DNA of 64,000 nucleotides from Nonomuraea turcica (GTDB taxonomy: Bacteria > Actinomycetota > Actinomycetes > Streptosporangiales > Streptosporangiaceae), in assembly GCF_030718205.1 (NCBI RefSeq), contig NZ_JAUZQF010000014.1, positions 1 through 64,000 of the forward strand, in the 5' to 3' direction. A program made the translations under genes and the position numbers. Every line of letters begins with the position of its first letter. The stretch's first letter is position 1. This document shows positions 22,856-31,095 of this stretch, one piece after another. The notes under the pieces were generated by a model, which was not told the origin of the DNA, did not search any database, and worked only from the letters and a program-made list of their open reading frames with translations.

Positions 22856-23659
22856 ATGAGCATCAGGGTCGCGGTGGCCCAGTTCGGCGCCACCACCGAC
22901 AAGGAAGCGAATCTCGCGAAAGTGCACGCCTTGATCGAGCGTGCCGCGGGTGACGGGCTCGACCTGGTGGTCCTGCCCGAGAACGCGATGTACTCCAACC
23001 CCGACGCCACCGCCGACATCAGCCCCGCCGCGGAGTCGCTGGACGGGCCCTTCGCCGCCGCCGTCCGCGACGCCGCCAAGCGCCATGGCATCGCCGTCGT
23101 CGCGGGTATGACGGAAAAGCTGCCGGACAACCCCCGTTGCTCCAACACCGTCCTCGCATCCGACGCCGGCGGCGAGTTGATCGGGGTGTACCGCAAGGTG
23201 CACCTGTACGACGCCTTCGGCTACAAGGAGTCGGCCCGCATCCAGCCCGCGGAGTTCAGGCCGCTGACGTTCCCGCTGGGCGGGCTCACCTTCGGCGTGA
23301 TGACCTGCTACGACCTGCGCTTCCCCGAGATCGCCCGGCTGCTGGTCGACGCCGGCGCGAACGCGATCGTGGTCCCCGCCGCCTGGGCGGTGGGCCCGGC
23401 CAAGGAGGATCACTGGGTCACGCTGGCCCGCGCCCGCGCCATCGAGAACACGTCCTACATGATCATGGCTGGGCAGTCGGGCCCGGCCTGCACCGGCCAG
23501 AGCATGATCATCGACCCGATGGGCACGGTCGTCGCGTCCGCCGGCGAGTCGGAAGGGCTCGCGTCGAGCTCCCTGCTCGCCGAGCGGGTCGACCAGGTCC
23601 GCGCGAAAAATCCCAGCTTGTCCAATCGCCGCTTCACGATCGCAGGTACTCTCACATGA
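22856..23659 (+). CDS. Carbon-nitrogen hydrolase (nitrilase superfamily, omega-amidase-like)
   Basis: A protein of 267 residues with the E-K-C triad: E42 (VLPENAMY), K114 (YRKVHLYDAFG) and C151 (MTCYDLRFPEIAR). The YRKVHLYDAFGYKES and CYDLRFPEIARLL segments resemble Nit/omega-amidase and N-carbamoyl or amide hydrolases. GAGGAG precedes the ATG. As last gene of the ABC operon it probably hydrolyses an imported amide (inference). Confidence 0.87.
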   Translation: MSIRVAVAQFGATTDKEANLAKVHALIERAAGDGLDLVVLPENAMYSNPDATADISPAAESLDGPFAAAVRDAAKRHGIAVVAGMTEKLPDNPRCSNTVLASDAGGELIGVYRKVHLYDAFGYKESARIQPAEFRPLTFPLGGLTFGVMTCYDLRFPEIARLLVDAGANAIVVPAAWAVGPAKEDHWVTLARARAIENTSYMIMAGQSGPACTGQSMIIDPMGTVVASAGESEGLASSSLLAERVDQVRAKNPSLSNRRFTIAGTLT

Positions 23660-23698
23660 AACCATCTCGAATGAGAGGATAGTGGGTAATATGGTCTC

Positions 23699-24184
23699 AT
23701 GACCGCTGATGTGCCTCGCAGAACCACTGCCTCGCGTGCGACCGACCGCTCCGGGGATGCCTCGCCTTTCGCTCTCGGCTTGCTGCTGCGCCAGGCGCAC
23801 TGGCGTGCGGCCACCGTGATGGCAGAGGCGCTTCGGCCGCTCGGCATCGAGTTGCGGCATTTCGCCGTGCTGATCGTGCTCGTCGACCGCGGGCCCACGG
23901 TGCAGCGGGACTTGGCGGCGGCGACGGGGTCGGACAAGGCGGGGATCATGCGGGTCGTGGACGATCTGGAGCGTAAGGGGCTGGCCGTACGCAAGAGCGT
24001 TCCGGGGGACCGGCGGGCGCGGGCAGTGGAGATCACGCCTCAGGGCGTCGAGCTGTTCGACGCGGCCCATGTGGCGGCGGAGCCGCTGGCTGAGCGTCTG
24101 GTCGCCGACCTGGGGCCCGGCGAGGCCGAGCAGCTGCGGGATCTGCTGACCCGGTTCGCCTATCCCGCAGGCGGCGAGGCGTAA
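23699..24184 (+). CDS. MarR-family transcriptional regulator
   Basis: A protein of 161 residues. Winged helix with QRDLAAATGSDKAGIMRVVDDLERKGLAVRKSVPGDRRARAVEITPQG, where D-x-R is the wing tip. The upstream 40 bp contain CTCTC...GAGAG and ACCAT...ATGGT partial repeats that may be autoregulatory. It precedes the nitroreductase on the same strand, with a 20-bp operator-like palindrome between, so it may repress that gene. Confidence 0.88.
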   Translation: MTADVPRRTTASRATDRSGDASPFALGLLLRQAHWRAATVMAEALRPLGIELRHFAVLIVLVDRGPTVQRDLAAATGSDKAGIMRVVDDLERKGLAVRKSVPGDRRARAVEITPQGVELFDAAHVAAEPLAERLVADLGPGEAEQLRDLLTRFAYPAGGEA

Positions 24185-24264
24185 GCGCGAGCCCGCGCGC
24201 CGGTCAGGGCTTCGTCGCCGACGGGGATCAAACCTCATGGGGCGCGGGGCTCAACTGCGTCCAA

Positions 24265-24284
24265 ATAGTATTGAATGATACTAT
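24265..24284. promoter_or_regulatory. Palindromic operator upstream of the nitroreductase
   Basis: ATAGTAT, 6 nt, ATACTAT: perfect 7-bp arms in an AT-rich island 66 bp before the nitroreductase start. The form suits a MarR or HxlR dimer. A second TGATACCGTAGTGA stretch follows. Confidence 0.55.
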
Positions 24285-24349
24285 CGCGTGTGATACCGTA
24301 GTGAATGTAACGAAAGTAGACACGTGGAGCGGACGGGGAGGTAACGATC

Positions 24350-25222
24350 ATGGAGGTCTACGAGGCGGTCACAAGCCGGCGCGCGGTGCGCGGATTCACC
24401 GACCGGCCTGTCCCGAGGGAGGTGCTGGAGCGGGTGCTGTCCGCCGCGGCCTGGTCGCCGTCCGGATCGAACCTCCAGCCCTGGCACGTCTACGTGGTGA
24501 CCGGCGAGCCGCTGGCCGAGCTCAAGAAGCGCGCCGGCGAGCGCCTGGCCACGGGCGACCCCTGGGACGAGCGGGAATACGAGATGTACCCGGCCGACCT
24601 GAAGTCCCCCTACCGCGAGCGCCGATCCGCCTTCGGCCGGGAGCGCTACGGCGCGCTCGGCATCGCGCGCGATGACTGGGAGGCGCGCCAGAGGGCCGCT
24701 TCCGCGAACTGGGACTGTTTCGGTGCGCCCGCCGCCCTGTTCTGCTACATCGACCGCGACATGGGCCCGCCCCAATGGGCCGACCTCGGCATCTATCTGC
24801 AGACCGTCATGCTGCTGCTGCGCGCCGAGGGGCTGCACAGCTGCCCGCAGATGGCGTGGTCGGTCTATCGCAAGACCGTCGCGGACATCGTGCACCCCCC
24901 GGACGGTCTCGTCCTCTTCTGCGGCATGTCGATCGGGTTCGAGGACGTCACGGTCGACTACATCCGCACAGGCCGCGCGCCGCTCGAGGAGACGGTCACG
25001 TTCGTCGAGGGCTCAGTCCCCGCAATCGCCTGCGGCGAGACCGGGGCGTCTCCCGCCTGGAGTGGGTGTCGTCGCCGTCGTCTCGCAGGCACCACATCAC
25101 ATCACGAGGAAAGACATGACCAACCACTTCCGCCTCGGCGGCGACCTGACGATCGACCGGCTCGGCCTCGGCGCCATGCGCCTGCCCCAGACCGGCCCGG
25201 GCGGACCCGCCCGCGACCCTGA
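24350..25222 (+). CDS. Nitroreductase-family protein with abnormal C-terminal read-through
   Basis: The first 222 residues are a complete FMN nitroreductase: SRRAVRGFTDRPV (FMN phosphate site), SPSGSNLQPWHVYVV, and near the end IGFEDVTVDYIRTGRAPLEETVTFVEG, which is where family members stop. Here the frame continues for about 68 Arg/Pro/His-rich residues without homology and overlaps the next gene by 107 bp in a different frame. Either a stop codon was lost or a 1-nt indel occurred after residue 222. Enzymes of this type reduce nitroaromatics or quinones with NAD(P)H. Start: ATG after GGGGAGG. Confidence 0.82.
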   Translation: MEVYEAVTSRRAVRGFTDRPVPREVLERVLSAAAWSPSGSNLQPWHVYVVTGEPLAELKKRAGERLATGDPWDEREYEMYPADLKSPYRERRSAFGRERYGALGIARDDWEARQRAASANWDCFGAPAALFCYIDRDMGPPQWADLGIYLQTVMLLLRAEGLHSCPQMAWSVYRKTVADIVHPPDGLVLFCGMSIGFEDVTVDYIRTGRAPLEETVTFVEGSVPAIACGETGASPAWSGCRRRRLAGTTSHHEERHDQPLPPRRRPDDRPARPRRHAPAPDRPGRTRPRP

Positions 25223-25964
25223 GTCCGGCCGCGCCGTCCTGCGCCGCGCCGTCGAGCTCGGCGTCAACCACATCGACACCGCCGACTTCTACCGCAGCCA
25301 GGACGGCTCCGTCCGCGCCAACACCCTGATCCGCGAGGCCCTGTCCCCCTACCCGGAGGATCTGGTCATCGCCACCAAAGTCGGCCCGGTCTTCGGCCCC
25401 GGCGGTCCCCGCCAGGGCACCGCCGCCGACCTCCGGCCCCAGGTCGAGGCCAACCTCGAGAGCCTGGGCGTGGATCGCCTCGACCTGGTCTACCTGCGCA
25501 TCGGCATGATGGAGCCCCCGCACGGCGAGTCGCTCGCCGAACGCTTCGAGGCGCTCGCCGCGCTGCGCGAGGAGGGCCTGATCCGCCACCTGGGCCTCAG
25601 CAACGTCGACGCCGGCCATCTCGCCGAGGCCCGCGCGATCGCCCCCGTCACGGCCGTCCAGAACAACTTCCACATCGCCAACCGTGACGAGACGGCCGTC
25701 CTGGACGCCTGCACCCAGGCCGGCATCGCCTTCGTCCCCTTCTTCCCCCTCGGCGGCGGCAGAGCCGACATCAACGACCCCGGCCTGGTCAAGGTCGCCG
25801 AACGGCACGGCGCCACCGCCCAGCAGATCGCCCTGGCCTGGCTGCTGGCCCTGTCCCCGCTCACCCTGGCCATCCCGGGCACCGGTTCCGCGGCTCACCT
25901 GGAGGAGAACCTGGCGGCCCGGTCGATCACCCTCACCGGGCAGGACCTCGCCGACCTCGCCTGA
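25116..25964 (+). CDS. Aldo/keto reductase with Arg in place of the catalytic His
   Basis: A protein of 282 residues. D54 and Y59 (HIDTADFYRS) and K88 (ATKVG) are present, but the position of the catalytic His reads DLVYLRIG, giving Arg. This variant occurs in a branch of short actinobacterial reductases. NADPH-binding IPGTGSAAHLEENLAA near the C-terminus is normal. AGGAAAG precedes the ATG. It lies inside the abnormal tail of the nitroreductase frame, which supports this being the real gene there. Confidence 0.85.
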   Translation: MTNHFRLGGDLTIDRLGLGAMRLPQTGPGGPARDPESGRAVLRRAVELGVNHIDTADFYRSQDGSVRANTLIREALSPYPEDLVIATKVGPVFGPGGPRQGTAADLRPQVEANLESLGVDRLDLVYLRIGMMEPPHGESLAERFEALAALREEGLIRHLGLSNVDAGHLAEARAIAPVTAVQNNFHIANRDETAVLDACTQAGIAFVPFFPLGGGRADINDPGLVKVAERHGATAQQIALAWLLALSPLTLAIPGTGSAAHLEENLAARSITLTGQDLADLA

Positions 25965-25986
25965 TCCGCAAAAGGGGGGGCCTTCC

Positions 25987-26055
25987 ATGCCAGCGATCAT
26001 CACCCTGCAACGGCCGACGGTGTCACAGATGGGGTGGCCGCCCGGTCCTAGCTGA
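25987..26055 (+). CDS. Possible small ORF, 22 residues
   Basis: An ATG 6 nt after the run AAAAGGGGGGG reads MPAIITLQRPTVSQMGWPPG then PS and stops 42 bp before the patatin gene. The ribosome-site-like run and position suggest a leader or small peptide, but length and lack of homologues known to me make it uncertain. Confidence 0.3.
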   Translation: MPAIITLQRPTVSQMGWPPGPS

Positions 26056-26097
26056 GGAACGACTCCGAGTCGGCGCCGTGCTGAGAGAGGACGGACC

Positions 26098-27057
26098 ATG
26101 AATGTGAGATATCGCCGGAGATCCGCCTCCTCGGCTCTCCACAGCGTCGGCGAGGGCTTGCGTGCCCTTCCCCGTCCCGTGGCGGTGGTGGTGGGGGGCG
26201 GGGGAGTGCTCGGGGCCGCGCAGGTCGGTATCGGGTACGCGTTGGAGCAGCGCGGGTTCGTCCCGGACCTGGTCATCGGAACGTCGGTGGGCGCTCTCAA
26301 CGGAGCGATCGCGGCCGCGCACCCGGGCAAGGCCGCACCCTGGCTGGATGTCGTGTGGACCCGTGTGCGGCGCCGTGAGGTGTTTCCGCTCGGCTACCTG
26401 CCTTCGCGGGCCAGCATCTGCACCGATCGCGGCCTGCGCAGGCTGATCGCCCGGGCCGGGCTGCCGTCGCGGATCGAACAGCTGGAGGTCCCCTTCACCG
26501 CGGTGGCCATGGATCTGGCCACCGGCGCTCAGGCGCTGCTCGACCACGGAGATCTCGAGTCCGCGCTGCTGGCCAGCGCAGCCATTCCGGGGGTTCTGCC
26601 CCCGGTGGTTCGGGACGGCCGGACGCTCGTCGACGGCGGGGTGATCGCCCTGGTCCCGGTGCGCGCGGCCCTGCAGGCAGGGGCGGCCAGCGTGGTGGTG
26701 CTGTCGACCGGCCCGACAAGCTGGCCGCTGCGCCCGGCCATCCCGCCCCGGCGGGCCGGCGCGGTCGCGGCCAGGGCGGGGCTGCTGCTGTGGCACGCTC
26801 AGATCGAGCGCGACCTGCACGAGGTGTCCCAACAGATTCCGACCGTCGTGCTGCCGACCGGTATCGAGACCTGGCCAGCCCCGTGGGACTTCGGCCACTC
26901 CCAGCGGCTGATCAATACTGCTTGCCTGTCGGCGGGCCGCTTTCTCGACGGGCTGCGCGTCAGCGGGCCCGGCCTGTATCGGGTCGACGGTCCTCCTGCG
27001 GCATCGGCCGGTCTGGGGCAGGGGCGGACCGCTTCCGTACCGGGGGTCGGCCGATGA
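26098..27057 (+). CDS. Patatin-like phospholipase
   Basis: A protein of 319 residues. The oxyanion hole GGGGVLGAA (33-41), nucleophile S63 in GTSVG, and the dyad aspartate D179 in VDGGV are all present. Patatins cleave acyl chains from phospholipids or glycolipids; there is no signal peptide, so it acts at the inner membrane face. Its stop overlaps the glycosyltransferase ATG (ATGA), tying it to a four-gene cassette. Confidence 0.88.
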   Translation: MNVRYRRRSASSALHSVGEGLRALPRPVAVVVGGGGVLGAAQVGIGYALEQRGFVPDLVIGTSVGALNGAIAAAHPGKAAPWLDVVWTRVRRREVFPLGYLPSRASICTDRGLRRLIARAGLPSRIEQLEVPFTAVAMDLATGAQALLDHGDLESALLASAAIPGVLPPVVRDGRTLVDGGVIALVPVRAALQAGAASVVVLSTGPTSWPLRPAIPPRRAGAVAARAGLLLWHAQIERDLHEVSQQIPTVVLPTGIETWPAPWDFGHSQRLINTACLSAGRFLDGLRVSGPGLYRVDGPPAASAGLGQGRTASVPGVGR

Positions 27058-28277
27058 GCACCATCGCGTTCCTCAACATCGCCATGCACGGGCACGTCAA
27101 TCCGACGCTGCCGGTCGTGGCCGAGCTGGTCCGTCGTGGCCACTGCGCCACCTATCACACCTCGCCCGCGTTCGCGAAGGAGATCGAGGCCACCGGCGCC
27201 ACCGTGTGCCTCTACCCCGAGGTTGACCGGCCGTTCGCCGATCCGCCGATGCCGGTCACCATGCTGGACGGGCTGGCCCGCACCGCCGTCGGTGTGCTGC
27301 CCGCTGTGCTTTCCGAGCTGCGTGGCGTCCGGCCGGACCTGATCGTGCATGGCGCCGCTTGCCCGTGGGGCGCGGTCGCCGCCCGTGAGCTCCAGGTGCC
27401 GGCGGCAGCGTTGTTCACCACGTTCGCGTTCAACCGGCATGTGCCCAGCCCCACCCGCGCCTCGTGGGAGCTGCTGGCCGCGGCGGCGAGGCGGCCCCGA
27501 ACTGTCCAGGGCTACCTGCGGTCGCGGTGGGGGTTGTCCCGCCGCTACGACACCCGGGGGCTGCCCCTGCTCGACCTGGCGAACGTACGCCAGCCGCTCA
27601 ACCTGGTCTTCACCTCGCGCGCGTTCCAGCCCGGCGTCGACGCCTTCGACGAGTCGTACCAGTTCGTCGGCCCCAGCCTCGGCGCCCGTCCACCCGACCC
27701 GGCGTTCCCGATCGATCGGCTGCGAGCCCCGGTGCTGTACGCCTCGCTGGGCACGGTGTTCAATGCCGGCCCGCAGCTGCTGCGCACCTTCGCCACCGCG
27801 CTCGCACCGCTGGGCGGCACCGTCGTCATCTCCACCGGACCCACCGATCCGGCCGCGCTGGATCCGTTGCCGGCCAACGTGCTCGCCCGCCGCTTCGTGC
27901 CGCAACCAGAGGTGCTGGCCCGCGCCGCGCTGTTCGTCACGCACGGCGGGATGAACAGCGTCAACGAGGCTCTGCACGCCGGGGTCCCGATGCTGGTGGT
28001 GCCGCAGGGCGCCGATCAGCCGCTGGTGGCCCGGCGGGTGGCCGAGCTCGGCGCCGGCCTGTCGATCCGTACTCAGGACGCCGCTCCGGGACCCGTGCAG
28101 GCCCTCGCCCGGCGCCTGCTCGACGATCCCCGTTTCCGGGCCGCGGCGGCCACGTTGCAGCTCGCCCAGCGCGAGGCCGGCGGCTATCTGCGCGCCGCCG
28201 ACGAACTCGAGCACTACCTGCACCGGGCCGGACGGGTCAGCCGGCCGGTCCCGGCGGACTCGCCACAGGAGCGCTGA
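27054..28277 (+). CDS. MGT-type (GT1) glycosyltransferase
   Basis: A protein of 407 residues, GT-B fold. N-terminal acceptor domain begins FLNIAMHGHVNPTLPVVAEL; the C-terminal donor domain has VLYASLGTVF and the GT1 signature FVTHGGMNSVNEALHAGVPMLVVPQGADQ. The family moves a nucleotide-activated sugar to a small lipophilic acceptor, for example macrolides, diacylglycerol or sterol-like lipids. With lipases on either side, a glycolipid product is plausible. ATG overlaps the patatin stop; the small membrane-protein gene follows after 3 nt. Confidence 0.9.
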   Translation: MSTIAFLNIAMHGHVNPTLPVVAELVRRGHCATYHTSPAFAKEIEATGATVCLYPEVDRPFADPPMPVTMLDGLARTAVGVLPAVLSELRGVRPDLIVHGAACPWGAVAARELQVPAAALFTTFAFNRHVPSPTRASWELLAAAARRPRTVQGYLRSRWGLSRRYDTRGLPLLDLANVRQPLNLVFTSRAFQPGVDAFDESYQFVGPSLGARPPDPAFPIDRLRAPVLYASLGTVFNAGPQLLRTFATALAPLGGTVVISTGPTDPAALDPLPANVLARRFVPQPEVLARAALFVTHGGMNSVNEALHAGVPMLVVPQGADQPLVARRVAELGAGLSIRTQDAAPGPVQALARRLLDDPRFRAAAATLQLAQREAGGYLRAADELEHYLHRAGRVSRPVPADSPQER

Positions 28278-28280
28278 GAG

Positions 28281-28772
28281 ATGTCACCCACCGTCGTCGT
28301 CCTGCTGCTGCTCGCCGGGCTGTCCGAGGCCGCCGGGCGGATCCTGCCCCTGGTAGCCCGCCGGCCCATCGGGTCACGGTCCCATGCGGTCCTGCTCGTG
28401 CTGCTCGGCGCCGTGGTCGAGGGCGCGGTGTTCGCGTTGTGGCCACTGACCGCATGGACCCTCGCCGAGCTGGTGCTGTCCCCTCCGCTGTCCGGCGTCG
28501 CCGCGTTGACCTGGACACCCGGCCTGCTCGCCCCGTTGCTTCTCGCCGCTGTCCTCGCGTTCCCGCTGCTCGGGCCCCTGCTGCACCTGCTGCTCTTCGT
28601 GGGGGTCGGGGCCGGCCTGGTCGCCCCGCTCGCCGCGATGACGGGGGCGGGCTGGTGGGCCGCCGCGGGCTGCGTGGCCATCGCCGGAGTCGGGCTGGCG
28701 GCCGCCGTCGATCTTGTCCGGCGCCTGGTCATGAAGATCAGCGTCATGAGGGGGCAGGAGCTGCTCACATGA
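28281..28772 (+). CDS. Small integral membrane protein, 163 residues
   Basis: Four to five hydrophobic segments (MSPTVVVLLLLAGLSEAAG; HAVLLVLLGAVVEGAVFALW; LLAPLLLAAVLAFPLLG; LLFVGVGAGLVAPLAAM) and a short cytoplasmic tail. I do not recognise the family. Three nt separate it from the glycosyltransferase and its stop overlaps the hydrolase start (ATGA), so it is part of the cassette, perhaps a membrane anchor or lipid-handling partner. Confidence 0.75.
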   Translation: MSPTVVVLLLLAGLSEAAGRILPLVARRPIGSRSHAVLLVLLGAVVEGAVFALWPLTAWTLAELVLSPPLSGVAALTWTPGLLAPLLLAAVLAFPLLGPLLHLLLFVGVGAGLVAPLAAMTGAGWWAAAGCVAIAGVGLAAAVDLVRRLVMKISVMRGQELLT

Positions 28773-29704
28773 TCGAGTTCCCTCTCCTCGTCCTGGTGCT
28801 CGGCCCGGTCCTGCTCGCCGAAGCTCTGCTCGCCCGCTACGAGGTGATGGCCTACACGGCCGGCTGGCGGACTCCCACCACCGAGCTCCCCCAGGGCATG
28901 CCCTACGCCCGGGGCGCGGAGGCCGACCGTCCTCCGGACGCCTACCTGGTCTATCTGGACGGCATCGGGAAACGCCGCTTCACCGACACGCGGGACGGAG
29001 GCCAGCTGGTCAAGGCCCTGATCGCCAAAGCGCCGGAGCTGCGGGTGCTGGGCCAGGTGCAGCCCTACTCGCCGCTGGCCGACCCGCTCGTCAACCGGCC
29101 TGTGTGGGAGTGGCTGCGCCACCGCATCGGGCTCCTGCTCTTCCTGCACAACGTCATGCAGATCTTCGTCGCCGCCGACCACCGCTACCGTCCCCTGTAC
29201 AACCGCGCCGTGGGCAACCAGATCGCCCACCACCTGCGCCTGTCCGGCTACCAGCCCGGCAGCGGCATCCCCGTGGTGCTGCTCAGCTACAGCGGCGGCG
29301 CCCAGGTCGCGACCGGCGCGGTCGAAGAACTGCACACCCAGCTGCGTGCCCCGCTCCTGCTGATCCTCCTCGGCGGGTTCCACAACGGCGCCAACGATCT
29401 CACCCACGCCCGTCACCTGTATCAGCTCACGAGCGACAGCGACTGGATCGAGCGGGTCGGCACCTGGATCTTCCCTCAGCGCTGGCGGCTGTTGCGCCGC
29501 AGCGGATGGAACCGGGCCGCCCGCGCCGGCAAGATCACCGCACACCGGCTCGATCCGGCCACCCACATCGGGCGGCACAGCTACATCAGCCCGGAGGCGC
29601 ACCTGCCCGATGGACGCAGCTACCTCGACCGCACCGCCGACACCGTGATCGCACTCATCCGTGACCACCGTCGCGCGACCGCCCGGACCGTTCGCCGGAG
29701 GTGA
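28769..29704 (+). CDS. Alpha/beta-hydrolase-like membrane-anchored protein
   Basis: A protein of 311 residues. An N-terminal hydrophobic segment (MIEFPLLVLVLGPVLLAEALL) anchors it. The core has AYLVYLDGIGKRRF, and VVLLSYSGGAQVA near residue 174 gives a nucleophile elbow of form S-Y-S-G-G; LLLILLGGFHNGANDL follows. This suits a serine hydrolase or acyltransferase-like protein, but the acid and His of the triad are not certain. It ends the cassette and its tail overlaps the converging TetR gene by 50 bp. Confidence 0.65.
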   Translation: MIEFPLLVLVLGPVLLAEALLARYEVMAYTAGWRTPTTELPQGMPYARGAEADRPPDAYLVYLDGIGKRRFTDTRDGGQLVKALIAKAPELRVLGQVQPYSPLADPLVNRPVWEWLRHRIGLLLFLHNVMQIFVAADHRYRPLYNRAVGNQIAHHLRLSGYQPGSGIPVVLLSYSGGAQVATGAVEELHTQLRAPLLLILLGGFHNGANDLTHARHLYQLTSDSDWIERVGTWIFPQRWRLLRRSGWNRAARAGKITAHRLDPATHIGRHSYISPEAHLPDGRSYLDRTADTVIALIRDHRRATARTVRRR

Positions 29705-30284
29705 GCAGCGACAACATCGTCGTGACCAGCACCAGCTCCACGTCCTCAGGCGCCAGCCGCCCCGCCTCCCGCTCCTGGGCGGCACTGTGAATGATCGAGA
29801 AGAACGTCGTCACCAGCCACGGCAGCGGCAGGTCCGTACGGAAGTCCCCGTCCCGCTGCCCGCGCGCGATCAGCCGCTCCACCCGGCGCAACGGCCGGTC
29901 GTGATGCTCCCTGATCCGCTCGGTCGCCATGACCCGGTCCGCGGCCACGAACAACCGGCGATGCCGATCGAGGATCTCCCAGGACGACTGCAGCAGTCTC
30001 ACCATGGCCTCGGGCGCCGGCGCCGTGTCGAGCGACGGGTCCTCCAGCGCGGCGTCCGCCACGCCGACCGTGTGGTCGAGCACGGCGTCCACCAGCGCCT
30101 CCCGCGATGGGAAGTGCCCGTAGAGCGTGACCCGGCCCACTCCGGCGGCCTTGGCGATGTCGGCCACGCTGGCGGACGGGTCGGCGCTGAGCAGCCGGGT
30201 CCCGGCCTCGAGGATCGCGGCGATGTTGCGTTCGGCGTCGGCCCGCCGGGCGGGTACGGGCTGTCGAGCCGCGGTCTTCCCCAT
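29655..30284 (-). CDS. TetR-family transcriptional regulator
   Basis: A protein of 209 residues with HTH SASVADIAKAAGVGRVTLYGHFPSREALVDAVL (about 39-71). Ligand domain of the TetR_C type. Its 3' end overlaps the 3' end of the hydrolase gene by 50 bp in opposite orientation, so read-through transcription from either side would give antisense RNA. Targets are unknown; no clear palindrome precedes it. Confidence 0.88.
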   Translation of the reverse strand: MGKTAARQPVPARRADAERNIAAILEAGTRLLSADPSASVADIAKAAGVGRVTLYGHFPSREALVDAVLDHTVGVADAALEDPSLDTAPAPEAMVRLLQSSWEILDRHRRLFVAADRVMATERIREHHDRPLRRVERLIARGQRDGDFRTDLPLPWLVTTFFSIIHSAAQEREAGRLAPEDVELVLVTTMLSLLTSGERSGRSRDGGHG

Positions 30285-30328
30285 GCGACCACCCTACGAT
30301 GATCCACGAGGAAGGCTGGGCGACACGC

Positions 30329-30359
30329 TTGCATCGGACGCCGCGTCAGCCCCTAGCGT
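30329..30359 (+). promoter_or_regulatory. MerR-type promoter with 19-bp spacer, probably leaderless
   Basis: TTGCAT (30329-30334), 19 bp, TAGCGT (30354-30359). The over-long spacer is the hallmark of promoters activated by MerR-family proteins through DNA untwisting. The GTG start lies 7 nt after the -10 box, so the transcript is likely leaderless, consistent with no ribosome site. Confidence 0.5.
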
Positions 30360-30366
30360 CGGTGAT

Positions 30367-31095
30367 GTGAACGCACGACGCTGGAAGATCGGCGACCTCG
30401 CTGCCGCCACGGGCGTGACCGTACGGACCTTGCGGCACTTCGACCAGATCGGCCTGCTGTGCCCGGCCGAGCGCTCCGCCGCCGGGCACCGGGTCTACAC
30501 CGGTGACGATGTGCGCAGGCTCTACCGGATCCTGGCACTGCGGGAGCTGCGGCTGCCGCTCGCCGAGATCGCCCGCTCCCTCGACGGCGCCGACTTGCGC
30601 GAGACCATCGCCCGGCACCTGGAGCAGGTGGAAGGCCGGCTGGCGGGCCAGCGTGCCCTGCGCCGGCGGCTGCTCGGCCTCGCCGAGGCGCTGAGCAGCG
30701 CGCAGGAGCCGTCGATCGACCAGCTCATCGACACGATGGAGGCAATGATGCAGGCGGAACACTTCACCCCCGAACAGCTCGCCAGGTTCGGAGAACGCCA
30801 CCGGGAGCTGGGCCAGGACGGCTTCGCGCAACGGCTGCAGGAGCTGACCGGCCTGGCCGCCGAGGCCGAGGCCCACGCCGGGCGCGGTACGGACCCGGCG
30901 GATCCCGCCGTACAGGACCTCGCGCGCCGGTGGACGGCGGCCGTGGCCGGCCTGGCCGGCGGGGACAGGAGCGTCATGTCCGCCATTTACGGCAGGATCG
31001 ACGCCAGAGGTCCCGAGGCCGCGACGAAGGGCATCCTCAGCGCGGCCGCGTGGGACTACCTCAGGCGCGCCTTCGCCGTCGGCTTCCCCCAGTGA
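30367..31095 (+). CDS. MerR-family regulator, TipA-like (with TipAS domain)
   Basis: A protein of 242 residues. MerR HTH at 5-75 (KIGDLAAATGVTVRTLRHFDQIGLL), coiled-coil linker to about 115, then an antibiotic-recognition (TipAS-like) domain with FTPEQLARFGERHRELGQDGF and WDYLRRAFAVG. TipA proteins bind thiopeptides or other hydrophobic ligands and activate their own promoter. Stop codons of this and the converging CBS gene are adjacent with no gap. Confidence 0.88.
   Translation: MNARRWKIGDLAAATGVTVRTLRHFDQIGLLCPAERSAAGHRVYTGDDVRRLYRILALRELRLPLAEIARSLDGADLRETIARHLEQVEGRLAGQRALRRRLLGLAEALSSAQEPSIDQLIDTMEAMMQAEHFTPEQLARFGERHRELGQDGFAQRLQELTGLAAEAEAHAGRGTDPADPAVQDLARRWTAAVAGLAGGDRSVMSAIYGRIDARGPEAATKGILSAAAWDYLRRAFAVGFPQ

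Noticed and set aside
26098..29704. CBASS-type antiphage system (patatin effector)
   Set aside because: No nucleotide cyclase or associated ubiquitin-like genes; the neighbours are a glycosyltransferase and hydrolase.
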